Source: Sporocytophaga myxococcoides DSM 11118
Lineage (GTDB): Bacteria > Bacteroidota > Bacteroidia > Cytophagales > Cytophagaceae
DNA length: 64,000 nucleotides
Direction: 5' to 3'
Assembly (NCBI RefSeq): GCF_000426725.1
Contig: NZ_KE384560.1
Location: forward strand, 704,960 to 768,959
Positions 28,645-37,013 of this stretch are shown here, piece after piece. A program made the position numbers and the translations under genes. The notes beneath the pieces were generated by a model, which worked only from the letters and a program-made list of their open reading frames with translations, was not told the origin of the DNA and searched no databases. The stretch's first letter is position 1. Every line of letters begins with the position of its first letter.

Positions 28645-30246
28645 TTAATGTTTCAAAAGTGATTTGACAATGCTGCCATTCTCGGTTTCCATCCTGATGA
28701 AGTAAATCCCGTTTTCTATGCGTTCTAAATTCAGTTGTGTTTCAAAGTCTCCCATCAGAAGCTGTTCAAAAATGAGCTGACCATGCACATTGGAGAAACT
28801 TACCCTGATTAATGGCGATTGAGAGCGAAGAGTAACATGCGATGTACAAGGGTTTGGATACATCAGAATTTGCCCTGATATGTTGTGGATTTCTTCCAGT
28901 GATGTCACGACCTGCATTGGCGGTACAAATTCCCTAGCTCCTATATCGTATTTGATTCCCTTTGGTCTTACAATTCCTTCAAAATCGTCCGTGATCGTGT
29001 TCAACGTCATTCCCTTATCGACAGCGATGGAGTTCGGTTTTAGATATACATTTAAAGTATCTACAAGGCCAAGTTGTACAAAAGATCTTCTATAAAGATT
29101 GTTGGATGTATCGGGTACATCTGTTGCGATGGGGGATTGCCTGTTATAGATATAATTCTTAGTGGGTACATGGGCCTTATCCTTTTCAATATTAAATCCC
29201 AGATTGTTGCGGATCTCACATTTTCCGTCGAGTAAACTATAAACGTCTACCATTGCTGCTGAATAATCCCGGGCACTCTGGTTGCCCATTGTGTTATTGA
29301 ATATTTTATAATGACAAGATTTAGTGGAGGGACTTCCACTCGTGGTCACATCACTGGGATGGGTTTGCACTTCTATAGCAGAGTATTTGCGAGAGCCAAG
29401 GAAGATATTGTTTGAAATAGTTAATTCACCCATTTCGTTCAGACCAATGCCTTCGCTTCGCACTCCATTTCCCCAGATGTTCTGGAAAAAGTTATGATGA
29501 ATCGTCCCATCTCCGCGCAAGTAGAAAGTGCCCGGGTGTGTAGATGTGAGCAAACCTGTATTAGTAAACCTGTTGTGGTGAATGTTTACGTCAAACACTT
29601 TATTCAGTCTTACTCCATCCCCGCCATTCAGACTGTCGATGGTGCAATAGGCCACTTCCACGTTTCTGCCACAACCGATTAAGTCTGAGCCGTAGGCAAA
29701 ATTACCCCAATCTATAGGTGTTCCGGTTTTTTTAAATGATAAATGTAGAAAGCGGATGTTTTCAATCAGAGTAACTTCTGTACCATCATATTTCTTATCT
29801 GCATTTATGCGAATGGTATAATCACTCACCCTTTCAAATCTGGCATAACTTATTGTGATGCTATCGGCTTTATTATCCAGCTGCATGGCCCTTCCGTTGA
29901 TATCGTGAAAATAAAAACCGTACTTGATTCCATTTGCACCGTTCCCACTGAACACAACATTGCTGCACGTATTTAGATTCGAAGCATTTGAGCCTGTAAT
30001 CTCTACCAAGCCTTTGTTGTTTATAATTGCGATCTTCTTTGACGCTGTTCCCCGGATATTGCCAAAAGTAAAACCAGAATACTTTCCTGGTTGAATTGCA
30101 ATGGTATCGCCAGGCAGCAGGCTAAGCGTTGATGTCGCATTTGAATAATTTAAATATCCACCACTGCCTCCGATTAATACTTTCTTGGCGTGGGTTAAAA
30201 GTGAAATGAACAAAAAGAGTGCAAATAAAAGATACCGTGTATACAT
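28645..30246 (-). CDS. Secreted parallel beta-helix protein with T9SS type A domain
   Basis: This 533-residue exported protein has a signal peptide (1-20, ending LLTHA) and a right-handed parallel beta-helix body of about 25-430, seen as repeated short N-rich strands such as NVEVAYCTIDSLNGGDGVRL, NVNIHHNRFTNTG and TIHHNFFQNIWGNGVRSEG. This is the architecture of pectate-lyase-like and chondroitinase-B-like proteins. The end (ILMYPNPCTSHVTL ... IENGIYFIRMETENGSIVKSLLKH) is a type A sorting domain. Carbohydrate binding or cleavage is likely, but no lyase active site could be confirmed. Confidence 0.87.
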   Translation of the reverse strand: MYTRYLLFALFLFISLLTHAKKVLIGGSGGYLNYSNATSTLSLLPGDTIAIQPGKYSGFTFGNIRGTASKKIAIINNKGLVEITGSNASNLNTCSNVVFSGNGANGIKYGFYFHDINGRAMQLDNKADSITISYARFERVSDYTIRINADKKYDGTEVTLIENIRFLHLSFKKTGTPIDWGNFAYGSDLIGCGRNVEVAYCTIDSLNGGDGVRLNKVFDVNIHHNRFTNTGLLTSTHPGTFYLRGDGTIHHNFFQNIWGNGVRSEGIGLNEMGELTISNNIFLGSRKYSAIEVQTHPSDVTTSGSPSTKSCHYKIFNNTMGNQSARDYSAAMVDVYSLLDGKCEIRNNLGFNIEKDKAHVPTKNYIYNRQSPIATDVPDTSNNLYRRSFVQLGLVDTLNVYLKPNSIAVDKGMTLNTITDDFEGIVRPKGIKYDIGAREFVPPMQVVTSLEEIHNISGQILMYPNPCTSHVTLRSQSPLIRVSFSNVHGQLIFEQLLMGDFETQLNLERIENGIYFIRMETENGSIVKSLLKH

Positions 30247-30753
30247 AGTTTTGAGATAAAGGTTAAAAGAACAACAAAGGTTTAATGATACAGGAGCCTA
30301 AGCCATCAATGCGGGACCTTGGCTGCAATCATTCATAAAAAGGACGCATAAGTTTAAAATTGTTACAGGAAACCCTGTTTCCATAGGTGTCTTTAAAAGG
30401 ATATCCTAATGCATGCAAATGACATGAAGGAAAAACAAGATGAATGGTTTTAAAAGGATAGGGGATAATCGTAAAATATAAAATTGTACATGATCTTAAA
30501 AGGATTTTAATTTTATAAATAATTTCGTGAACCCTAATTCTTCAAAGAAGAAATAGGGTTTTTAATACTTATTATATTTGTAGATGGTAGCAGTTAAAGT
30601 AAGTACCTAGAATTAACTAGTAGAGACCAAAAAGATTAAATTATTGAGATGCCTATCTTTCTGAAAAGCAAAAGAATGAGTATCTTTATATGGTCTTCAG
30701 TAAAAGGATTACAAATTTTTGCGAATAACAAGTTTATTAATAATTTTTGTGAT
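30247..30753. other. Long intergenic region before the desaturase gene
   Basis: No coding ORF was recognised. A small hairpin GGAAAC-CCT-GTTTCC occurs near 30368. A strong terminator-like hairpin occurs at 30530-30563 (listed separately). Since no plus-strand gene precedes that terminator for many kilobases, an unannotated small RNA or lost gene in 30250-30530 is possible. TATATTTG (30573-30580) resembles a -7 box for the desaturase, without a clear -33 partner. Confidence 0.4.
30530..30563 (+). terminator. Terminator-like hairpin without an obvious upstream gene
   Basis: AACCCTA (30530-30536) pairs with TAGGGTT (30554-30560), and the stem continues TTCTTC with GAAGAA after one A-A mismatch. 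The loop is AAA, and TTT follows directly. It precedes the desaturase gene. Confidence 0.6.
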
Positions 30754-31902
30754 ATGAACTCAAAAATTAGATTTCAAAAAGATAGTAAAGGATTTCATAA
30801 GACACTTGTCGGGAGAGTAGAAAATTATTTTAAGGCTGAGGGAATTAGTGAAAAAGCAAATGCTTTTATGTACTTCAAGACTTTATTTTTTTTAAGCTTA
30901 ATTCTTTCCTCTTATTTTAGTCTACTATTTGGCGGCTTTAGTTTATGGATTAATAATTTGCTATGGGTTGTATTAGGTTTGTCATCAGTTTTTCTAGCTG
31001 TAAATTGCGGACATGATGCCATTCACGGCGCTTATTCATCCAAAAGATGGATAAATGCACTTATGAGCAATTCCTTTAATTTATTAGGTGCAAATTCATA
31101 TCTATGGGGTATTACACACAACATTGTACATCATAACTATACTAATATTGATGGTATAGATGAAGATATTGAATCGGTGCCTTTTGCCAGAATAGCTCCA
31201 ACACAAAAATGGAGACCGATTCAAAGATACCAGCATATCTGGATTTTCTTCTTATATCCATTCGGCACTCTTTCTTGGGTTTTTAGAAAAGATTATAAAA
31301 AATTCTTTCAAAAGAACATTGGTAATTATGAAAATAAAAACCATCCATTAATTGAGTATTTTAATTTATTCTTTTTTAAGGCTCTTTATTATTTTCTTTT
31401 CATTGCCTTGCCAATCATGATTATAGACATGCCATGGTATGCTGTTTTCGGAGGATTCATTTTAGGGCATTTGTTTGAAGGGTTTGCTATAGCTATTATC
31501 TTTATGTTAGCACATGTAGTTGAAAAGGCAGAATTTTCAATGCCAGATGATAAAGGGTTCATGGAAAATAATTGGGCTATGCATCAGTTGTGTACCACTG
31601 TCGATTTTGGAAGAAAAAGTTTTATTACCAGCTTTTTTACAGGCGGCTTAAACTTTCAGGTTGAACATCATTTGTTTCCTAAAATTTGCCACGTCCATTA
31701 CCCTGCTATTTCCGAAATTGTGAAAGAAACAGCCTTAGAGTACAGAGTGCCTTATAATGATTATCCTTCTTTCTTTGATGCGCTTAAATCTCATGTATCA
31801 TTACTTAAAAAGCTTGGTAACAATTTAATTCCTGAGCCAGAACCAGCTTCGGAAAGTTTAAAAGAAGTTGAGGAAAGCGAATTGGTTGATGAAATCGCTT
31901 AG
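30754..31902 (+). CDS. Fatty acid desaturase (acyl-lipid/acyl-CoA type)
   Basis: This is an integral-membrane di-iron desaturase that introduces double bonds into acyl chains, usually for membrane fluidity. The three His boxes are HDAIH (87-91), HNIVHH (122-127) and QVEHH near residue 330, matching the front-end/linoleoyl-CoA desaturase group. Hydrophobic segments lie near 42-62, 70-85, 205-225 and 232-255. The ATG at 30754 (MNSKIRFQKDSKGFH) fits the family; an upstream ATG at 30649 would add 35 basic, unrelated residues. The C-terminus is an acidic tail. It stands alone. Confidence 0.9.
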   Translation: MNSKIRFQKDSKGFHKTLVGRVENYFKAEGISEKANAFMYFKTLFFLSLILSSYFSLLFGGFSLWINNLLWVVLGLSSVFLAVNCGHDAIHGAYSSKRWINALMSNSFNLLGANSYLWGITHNIVHHNYTNIDGIDEDIESVPFARIAPTQKWRPIQRYQHIWIFFLYPFGTLSWVFRKDYKKFFQKNIGNYENKNHPLIEYFNLFFFKALYYFLFIALPIMIIDMPWYAVFGGFILGHLFEGFAIAIIFMLAHVVEKAEFSMPDDKGFMENNWAMHQLCTTVDFGRKSFITSFFTGGLNFQVEHHLFPKICHVHYPAISEIVKETALEYRVPYNDYPSFFDALKSHVSLLKKLGNNLIPEPEPASESLKEVEESELVDEIA

Positions 31903-32336
31903 AGCTTTTTAATTGTCTTTTCCTGATATAGCTTTACATATAGCGCGTTAATGACAGAGTCTATAAGAAGTTCTGAAAAGACGCCAAAAGAGGCTTGTTG
32001 TTAATTAATTTAACAAGGCAATGATAAAATATCAAATTCATTCAGAAATACTCCTGAGAGCTGGGTTTAAGAGTTTAGTGATTGAGATTATCCACAGAGA
32101 ACCCATGTCCCCACAAAGAAATACTTAAATCATCCTAATGATTCAATATGGAACTGGATCAACAACAAGTTTTCTTTGAACGAAACGAAAATTCCTGAAG
32201 CATGGAGCTTCTGAATTTATAATCACTATAAAATCTTAATCGGTAATAATCAAGAAATAAAACTCGACTTATCACACGACTAAAAATACAAAAGCTCTGC
32301 AATTATTTCAATTACAGAGCTTTGCTTTTTTAACAG
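31903..32336. other. Intergenic region between desaturase and tRNA-Leu, with a possible gene remnant
   Basis: CTTGTT (31994-31999) and AACAAG (32013-32018) form a short inverted repeat. A reading frame at 32086-32283 is open apart from one TGA at 32212-32214 and reads like protein (NDSIWNWINNKF, IPEAWSF, IYNHYKILIGNN), but has no start codon. It could be the stump of a decayed gene beside a tRNA, or chance. A strong terminator occupies 32290-32324. Confidence 0.3.
32290..32330. terminator. Bidirectional terminator next to tRNA-Leu
   Basis: AAAGCTCTG (32291-32299) pairs with CAGAGCTTT (32315-32323), continued by AATT/AATT inside the loop. T-rich tracts follow on both strands. On the minus strand it lies directly after tRNA-Leu and is its likely terminator. 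Confidence 0.8.
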
Positions 32337-32420
32337 TACCCAGGGCCGGAGTCGAACCGGCATGTCAGTGAAGACACAGGTGTTTGAGACCAGCGCGTCT
32401 ACCAATTCCGCCACCTGGGC
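32337..32420 (-). tRNA. tRNA-Leu (anticodon CAA)
   Basis: The minus strand folds as a class II tRNA: acceptor GCCCAGG/CCTGGGT (G1-U72 wobble), D arm with GGTAGAC, anticodon loop CTCAAAC (anticodon CAA, reading UUG), a long variable arm (GTC/GAC), T arm GCCGG-TTCGACT-CCGGC and discriminator A. CCA is not encoded. The anticodon stem CTGGT/ACCTG has one T-T mismatch at the second pair. A terminator lies just downstream. Confidence 0.93.
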
Positions 32421-32536
32421 AAACGGGTCCCAAAAGTAGGGAAACTTAATTTAAATCCAAAAGATTTTGTATTTTTTTACTTACTGATAACCTAAAACTT
32501 TCAAAAGGAGGTACCTTGAGGTTTGCAGACATCTAA

Positions 32537-34945
32537 TCAATGCTCTATTTTTTGATGCCTGAATTTAGCTTCTGCTTCTTTGATATTTTGTATCCCCTTA
32601 ATCATAGCATCAGGATTGAAAGATATACTGTCAATTTTATTCTCAACTAGGAATTGAGCAAATTCGGGGAAGTCGCTTGGCGCTTGGCCACAAAGACCTA
32701 TTTTTTTCCCCGCTTGTTTGGCAGAATTAATCATCAACCGAATCATTTTTTTGGGTGCTTCATTATTTTCATCGAACAGATCACTCACAGTGGAAGAGTC
32801 CCTGTCTATTCCCAAAGTCAATTGCGTAAGGTCGTTAGAGCCGATAGAGAAACCATCAAATATACCGGCAAATTCATCGGCCAGGATTACATTACTGGGT
32901 ATTTCCGCCATCACGTATATTTCCAGTTCATTTTCTCCTTGTCTCAGTCCATATGAATTCATAATTGCTATGACCTTTTTTCCTTCTTCAACAGTTCTGC
33001 AAAACGGAATCATTAATTTTACATTGGTCAAACCCATTTCGTCCCTGACTACTTTCATCGCTTTACATTCAAGTCCGAACCCCTCTTTATATGCATCATT
33101 ATAATATCTTGAGGCTCCACGGAATCCCAGCATTGGATTTGCTTCTAGGGGCTCAAATTCTTTTCCACCAACGAGATTGGCATATTCATTGGTTTTGAAA
33201 TCTGTCATTCTGACAATTACGTCATTCGGATAAAATGCTGCAGCGATTGTTGCGACTGATCTAGAAAGGTTTTCAATAAAGTATGCTTCTTTACTGGAAT
33301 AGTTGGATGTAAGGTTTTTTATTTCAGATTTGGCATCTTGATCTTTAAGAGAATCAAATTTTATTAAAGCCATTGGATGAACTTTGATAGAATTATTAAT
33401 GATAAATTCCAACCTCATTAAACCGACACCATCATTGGGGATGCGTGACAGATGAAAGGCCCTGTCGGGGTTTCCAAGGATGAACATAACTTTTGTTTTG
33501 GGTTTCTCTATTGCTTCCAGATTAGTTTCTATAACATCCCATAAAAGCTTTCCTTCATATATCGTTCCCGTTTCTCCTTCTGCACAGGAGACCGTCACTG
33601 TATCACCGTCTTTAATAACGGAGGTTGCATTCCCTGTTCCTACAATTGCCACAGCTCCTAATTCTCTGGCTATAATAGCTGCATGGCTGGTTCTTCCGCC
33701 TTTATTAGTAATAATGGCGGATGCTTTTTTCAGAATGGGATCCCAATCCGGATTTGTAATATCTGTTACTAATATTTCTCCTTCCTTCAATAAATATGAA
33801 TCTTCCGGAGAGTTAATGATGCGGACAGTTCCTGTTGCAATTTGATTCCCAATAGCTTTGCCGCTTGTAATAATATTACCTTTTTCCTTAAGACGATACT
33901 CCGTTATTTTAACCTGATTTCTTTTTCTACTATATACAGTTTCCGGTCTTGCCTGTACTATATACATTATATTCTCTTCGCCATCCTTTGCCCATTCAAT
34001 ATCCATCGGTTTTTGGTAATGCTCTTCAATGATTAATGACCACTTGGCGAGCACATCTATTTCCTCATCATTTAGAATGAATTGATTCCTTTTTTCCTTA
34101 GGTGTTTCAATATTGATGGTAGTATTTTCTGATGAAGAATCGTTGTTATATATCAGTGTTTTCTCCTTACTTCCGATTTTCTTATTCAATATGGCTTTTT
34201 TATTCTTTTGCAAAGATTTTTTAAAGACATAAAATTCGTCCGGGTTAACAGCGCCCTGAACAACATTTTCACCCAAGCCCCAGCTTCCGGTAATCAGTAT
34301 AACATCTTCAAATCCGGAATCCGGATCCAATGTGAAACATACTCCTGAAGATGCCAGGTCGGATCTGACCATTTTTTGTATTCCTATAGACAGTGCGACT
34401 TTCATATGATCGAAACCATGATCATGTCTGTATTTGATAGCTCTATCCGTAAACAATGATGCTAAACAATTCAAGCAGGCTTTTAGCAGGTTTTCTTCTC
34501 CACAACAGATATTCAGATAGGATTCATGTTGCCCTGCAAAGCTTGCATCAGGCAGATCTTCTGCTGTTGCGCTGCTTCTAACTGCAACGTGTATCTGAGA
34601 ACCGTATTTTTTACATAATTCACTATAGCCTTTCTTAATAACGGCCTCTATCTCTGAAGGTATAGTGGCTTTTAAAATCAGATTTCTGCAGGCTGATCCT
34701 ACTTCTGTAAGATTCGAAAAGGTTTTAGTGTCTAATTTGTTGAGGATACTTTTAAGGTCATTACCGAGCTTATTGATTTTTATGAATTCCTGATAAGCAA
34801 AAGATGTGGTCGCAAAACCGTCAGGTATGTTGATCCCTTTGGAGGATAGTATATTGAACATTTCTCCCAGAGAAGAATTTTTTCCACCTACTTGTGCAAT
34901 ATCTTTTAAATGAATTTCATTAAAGGCTAGGATATATTTTTGCAT
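32537..34945 (-). CDS. ppsA: Phosphoenolpyruvate synthase
   Basis: This enzyme makes PEP from pyruvate and ATP (with release of AMP and Pi) for gluconeogenesis. At 802 residues it has the family's usual length, with an N-terminal nucleotide-binding domain (GGKNSSLGEM near 20; AVRSSATAEDLPDASFAGQ near 121-139), the swivelling phospho-His domain with His421 in GGRTSHAAIIARELG, and a C-terminal PEP-binding TIM barrel ending LCGQAPSDFPEFAQFL with the catalytic Cys. PPDK is excluded by length and the TSHAAI motif. A small ORF lies 41 bases upstream on the same strand and may share its promoter. Confidence 0.96.
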   Translation of the reverse strand: MQKYILAFNEIHLKDIAQVGGKNSSLGEMFNILSSKGINIPDGFATTSFAYQEFIKINKLGNDLKSILNKLDTKTFSNLTEVGSACRNLILKATIPSEIEAVIKKGYSELCKKYGSQIHVAVRSSATAEDLPDASFAGQHESYLNICCGEENLLKACLNCLASLFTDRAIKYRHDHGFDHMKVALSIGIQKMVRSDLASSGVCFTLDPDSGFEDVILITGSWGLGENVVQGAVNPDEFYVFKKSLQKNKKAILNKKIGSKEKTLIYNNDSSSENTTINIETPKEKRNQFILNDEEIDVLAKWSLIIEEHYQKPMDIEWAKDGEENIMYIVQARPETVYSRKRNQVKITEYRLKEKGNIITSGKAIGNQIATGTVRIINSPEDSYLLKEGEILVTDITNPDWDPILKKASAIITNKGGRTSHAAIIARELGAVAIVGTGNATSVIKDGDTVTVSCAEGETGTIYEGKLLWDVIETNLEAIEKPKTKVMFILGNPDRAFHLSRIPNDGVGLMRLEFIINNSIKVHPMALIKFDSLKDQDAKSEIKNLTSNYSSKEAYFIENLSRSVATIAAAFYPNDVIVRMTDFKTNEYANLVGGKEFEPLEANPMLGFRGASRYYNDAYKEGFGLECKAMKVVRDEMGLTNVKLMIPFCRTVEEGKKVIAIMNSYGLRQGENELEIYVMAEIPSNVILADEFAGIFDGFSIGSNDLTQLTLGIDRDSSTVSDLFDENNEAPKKMIRLMINSAKQAGKKIGLCGQAPSDFPEFAQFLVENKIDSISFNPDAMIKGIQNIKEAEAKFRHQKIEH

Positions 34946-34986
34946 GATTTTTATAGGTTGAATTTTAGAATTTTATCTTACTGGTT

Positions 34987-35187
34987 TTATGTATTGAAAA
35001 TAAATACTTTCTCCCTGATGAAATTTATAAACTGATGAAAGGCATTTGTGTTGAAAAACTTGAGGGTAATAAATAAGGTTTCTAAATCTTTTATATTTTC
35101 AGAATGGGTGTCTTTATCGGAGATTTTTGCCTGTATTTTGAGCTGAATTAACCTTTTGTACGATTTACTTACATACATTGAGTTCAT
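34987..35187 (-). CDS. Possible small gene upstream of ppsA
   Basis: This 66-residue frame starts at ATG 35187 (MNSMYVSKSYKRLIQLKIQA). The open frame extends to 35226 but the later ATG fits the promoter better. The product is basic at the start and ends with aromatic residues (FINFIREKVFIF); no domain is recognised. Support comes mainly from a perfect -7 box (CAAAGATA on the plus strand, 35202-35209) just upstream and its same-strand position 41 bases before ppsA. It may be a leader ORF of ppsA rather than an independent gene. Confidence 0.4.
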   Translation of the reverse strand: MNSMYVSKSYKRLIQLKIQAKISDKDTHSENIKDLETLFITLKFFNTNAFHQFINFIREKVFIFNT

Positions 35188-35201
35188 GGGAAATATTGAC
35201 A

Positions 35202-35209
35202 CAAAGATA
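35202..35209 (-). promoter_or_regulatory. Candidate -7 box for the small ORF and ppsA
   Basis: On the minus strand this reads TATCTTTG, a perfect TAnnTTTG. No exact TTG lies at the ideal distance; the region 17-22 bases upstream is CTTTATG. Transcription would start about eight bases before the small ORF's ATG. Confidence 0.35.
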
Positions 35210-35346
35210 ATATCCCTAAGGAACATAAAGGTTTTATAATGTGGGCATCAATTTGTTTTTTTGTCATACATGATGGAAAGTTTTATTTTACATATGTGAG
35301 ATAAATAATAGTTAATTTTAATAATTAAGTGTTATTTATTGATTTT

Positions 35347-36942
35347 ATGTTTAAAAAGTTATCAATTGTTTTAGTTGTAACCTTTAGTCTGTCTAGCTGC
35401 GTTGCAATCTTTTCTTCCAGATATTCTAAGGTAAATCTTAGCTGTCCCACACCTGATGTATCTATCTATAGTAAGGGTAATTTAATAGGTAAAGGAAATA
35501 TCACATCTAAGTTTAAAAAGAAAGAAGTTTCCCAGAATTTAATTCTTAAAAAAGAAGGCTATCTGGATAAAAATTATTCCTTTAATGTTCAGAAAAAAAA
35601 TCCTTTGAGATTTGTAAATCTGATCTCGATTCCGACTATATATGGACCATATATTTGCAGCGGTATTGATTATAGTACGGGTAAAAAATTCCAATACAAT
35701 AAAAATATTGTCATTCCTGTGATGACTCCTGAACCATCCAAAAGAACAGCTAACCAAAAATATTTACAAGTAAATCGAGCTTCCATCAGTATTAAAAAAA
35801 TGGATACTTTATTTGTGAGATATAAAAATGAAAAAAGCTTTAAAGCTAAAAAAATCGATAATGTAGAGTTTTTTAATGAGGATATAAGGTATGAAGAAAC
35901 ATCCTATAATAATACGCTAACCAAATTTCTTAAAAAGTATAACTTCATTGATACAACAGAAAGTATTTTTCCTAATTATGGCAATACAAGTTATATTGAG
36001 TCTGCAATAGAAAAGGTAAAATTTCATTCGATTGCACCCAAAAACGCATATGCGGCTCATTTTATAAATAGCTCCGGGGAAGTCTTGTTTGCTGAAACAC
36101 AAATAAAATGGATCATATTAGATTACTATAGAGTGAAGCTTGATTCTATAACAATTACGGTTACATCTGACATTTTTAAATTATATGAAGAAAATGAAAA
36201 TAATGAAAAAGATAAAAAGGATAATGGTAATTCCGGAATTGTTAAAGCATTGAATAATTCCGTTGAACTAAGCATGGTTGAGCTGCTTTCAAAGGAAAAA
36301 TTCAAAAAACTTATAGAGAAGCCTGTTGAAAAAATTGCATTCTCAAAAATTAAACTGAAACATGAAAAGTATAATTCAAAATCTCTTAATGAATTGATTC
36401 AGGCTTCTGTAACAATAAAGACAGGAAAAGATTCTCATGGTAGTGGTTTTATAATAAGTTCAGACGGATACATTGTTACTAATTATCATGTGGTCGCAGG
36501 AGTAGGTGCAAAGAAGGTGGTAGTTATCTTAAACGATGGAGCGAAGTATGACGCAACAATTGAAAGAACAGCGCCATCATGCGATCTTGCTCTGTTAAAA
36601 GTCGATGCAAAGTCACTGCCTCACATGCAAATTAAAAGTTATAAACTAAAAGATCTTGAGTTAGGTTCAGATGTATCAACTATTGGTACTCCAAAGTCTG
36701 TGGAGTTAGGACAAAGTGTTGCAAAGGGAATTGTTTCCGGAACAAGAAGTCCTAATGAGAATATAAATTACATTCAGACAAACATTGCAGTTAATCCAGG
36801 AAACAGCGGTGGCGCATTTTTGGATAGTAAAGGAAACGTCATTGGGGTAGTTACTTCCAAACTCGTAGGCTATGGTGTTGAAGGTATTGCTTTTGCAATT
36901 CCATCTAACTATATATTTGATTCACTGAAATTAGAATATTAA
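35347..36942 (+). CDS. HtrA-like trypsin-fold lipoprotein with a large unknown N-terminal region
   Basis: This 531-residue protein has a lipoprotein signal (MFKKLSIVLVVTFSLSSC, lipobox Cys18), then a PEGA-like beta domain (about 30-120: PTPDVSIYSKGNLIGKG, KKEGYLDKNYSF), an unrecognised middle (about 140-340) and a C-terminal chymotrypsin-fold protease (from about 350). The triad is His381 in TNYHVVAG, Asp413 in SCDLALLK and Ser487 in NPGNSGGAF. No PDZ domain follows, unlike DegP/HtrA. It is probably anchored in the outer membrane or periplasm. An in-frame GTG at 35329 is less likely as start. It converges with the M43 gene at a strong terminator. Confidence 0.82.
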   Translation: MFKKLSIVLVVTFSLSSCVAIFSSRYSKVNLSCPTPDVSIYSKGNLIGKGNITSKFKKKEVSQNLILKKEGYLDKNYSFNVQKKNPLRFVNLISIPTIYGPYICSGIDYSTGKKFQYNKNIVIPVMTPEPSKRTANQKYLQVNRASISIKKMDTLFVRYKNEKSFKAKKIDNVEFFNEDIRYEETSYNNTLTKFLKKYNFIDTTESIFPNYGNTSYIESAIEKVKFHSIAPKNAYAAHFINSSGEVLFAETQIKWIILDYYRVKLDSITITVTSDIFKLYEENENNEKDKKDNGNSGIVKALNNSVELSMVELLSKEKFKKLIEKPVEKIAFSKIKLKHEKYNSKSLNELIQASVTIKTGKDSHGSGFIISSDGYIVTNYHVVAGVGAKKVVVILNDGAKYDATIERTAPSCDLALLKVDAKSLPHMQIKSYKLKDLELGSDVSTIGTPKSVELGQSVAKGIVSGTRSPNENINYIQTNIAVNPGNSGGAFLDSKGNVIGVVTSKLVGYGVEGIAFAIPSNYIFDSLKLEY

Positions 36943-36976
36943 TTTATTACTAAGATATAAAGTCTTTCTAAAAAGA

Positions 36977-37012
36977 AGCAAAAAGGCCGCTCTAATAAGC
37001 GGCCTTTTTGCT
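36977..37012. terminator. Bidirectional rho-independent terminator
   Basis: AGCAAAAAGGCCGCT (36977-36991) pairs perfectly with AGCGGCCTTTTTGCT (36998-37012) around the loop CTAATA. It serves the convergent HtrA-like lipoprotein and M43 protease genes; the M43 stop codon begins two bases later. Confidence 0.92.
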
Positions 37013-37013
37013 T

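Noticed and set aside
30649-30753. Longer start of the desaturase
   Set aside because: The added 35 residues are basic and unlike desaturase N-termini; the family start fits the ATG at 30754.
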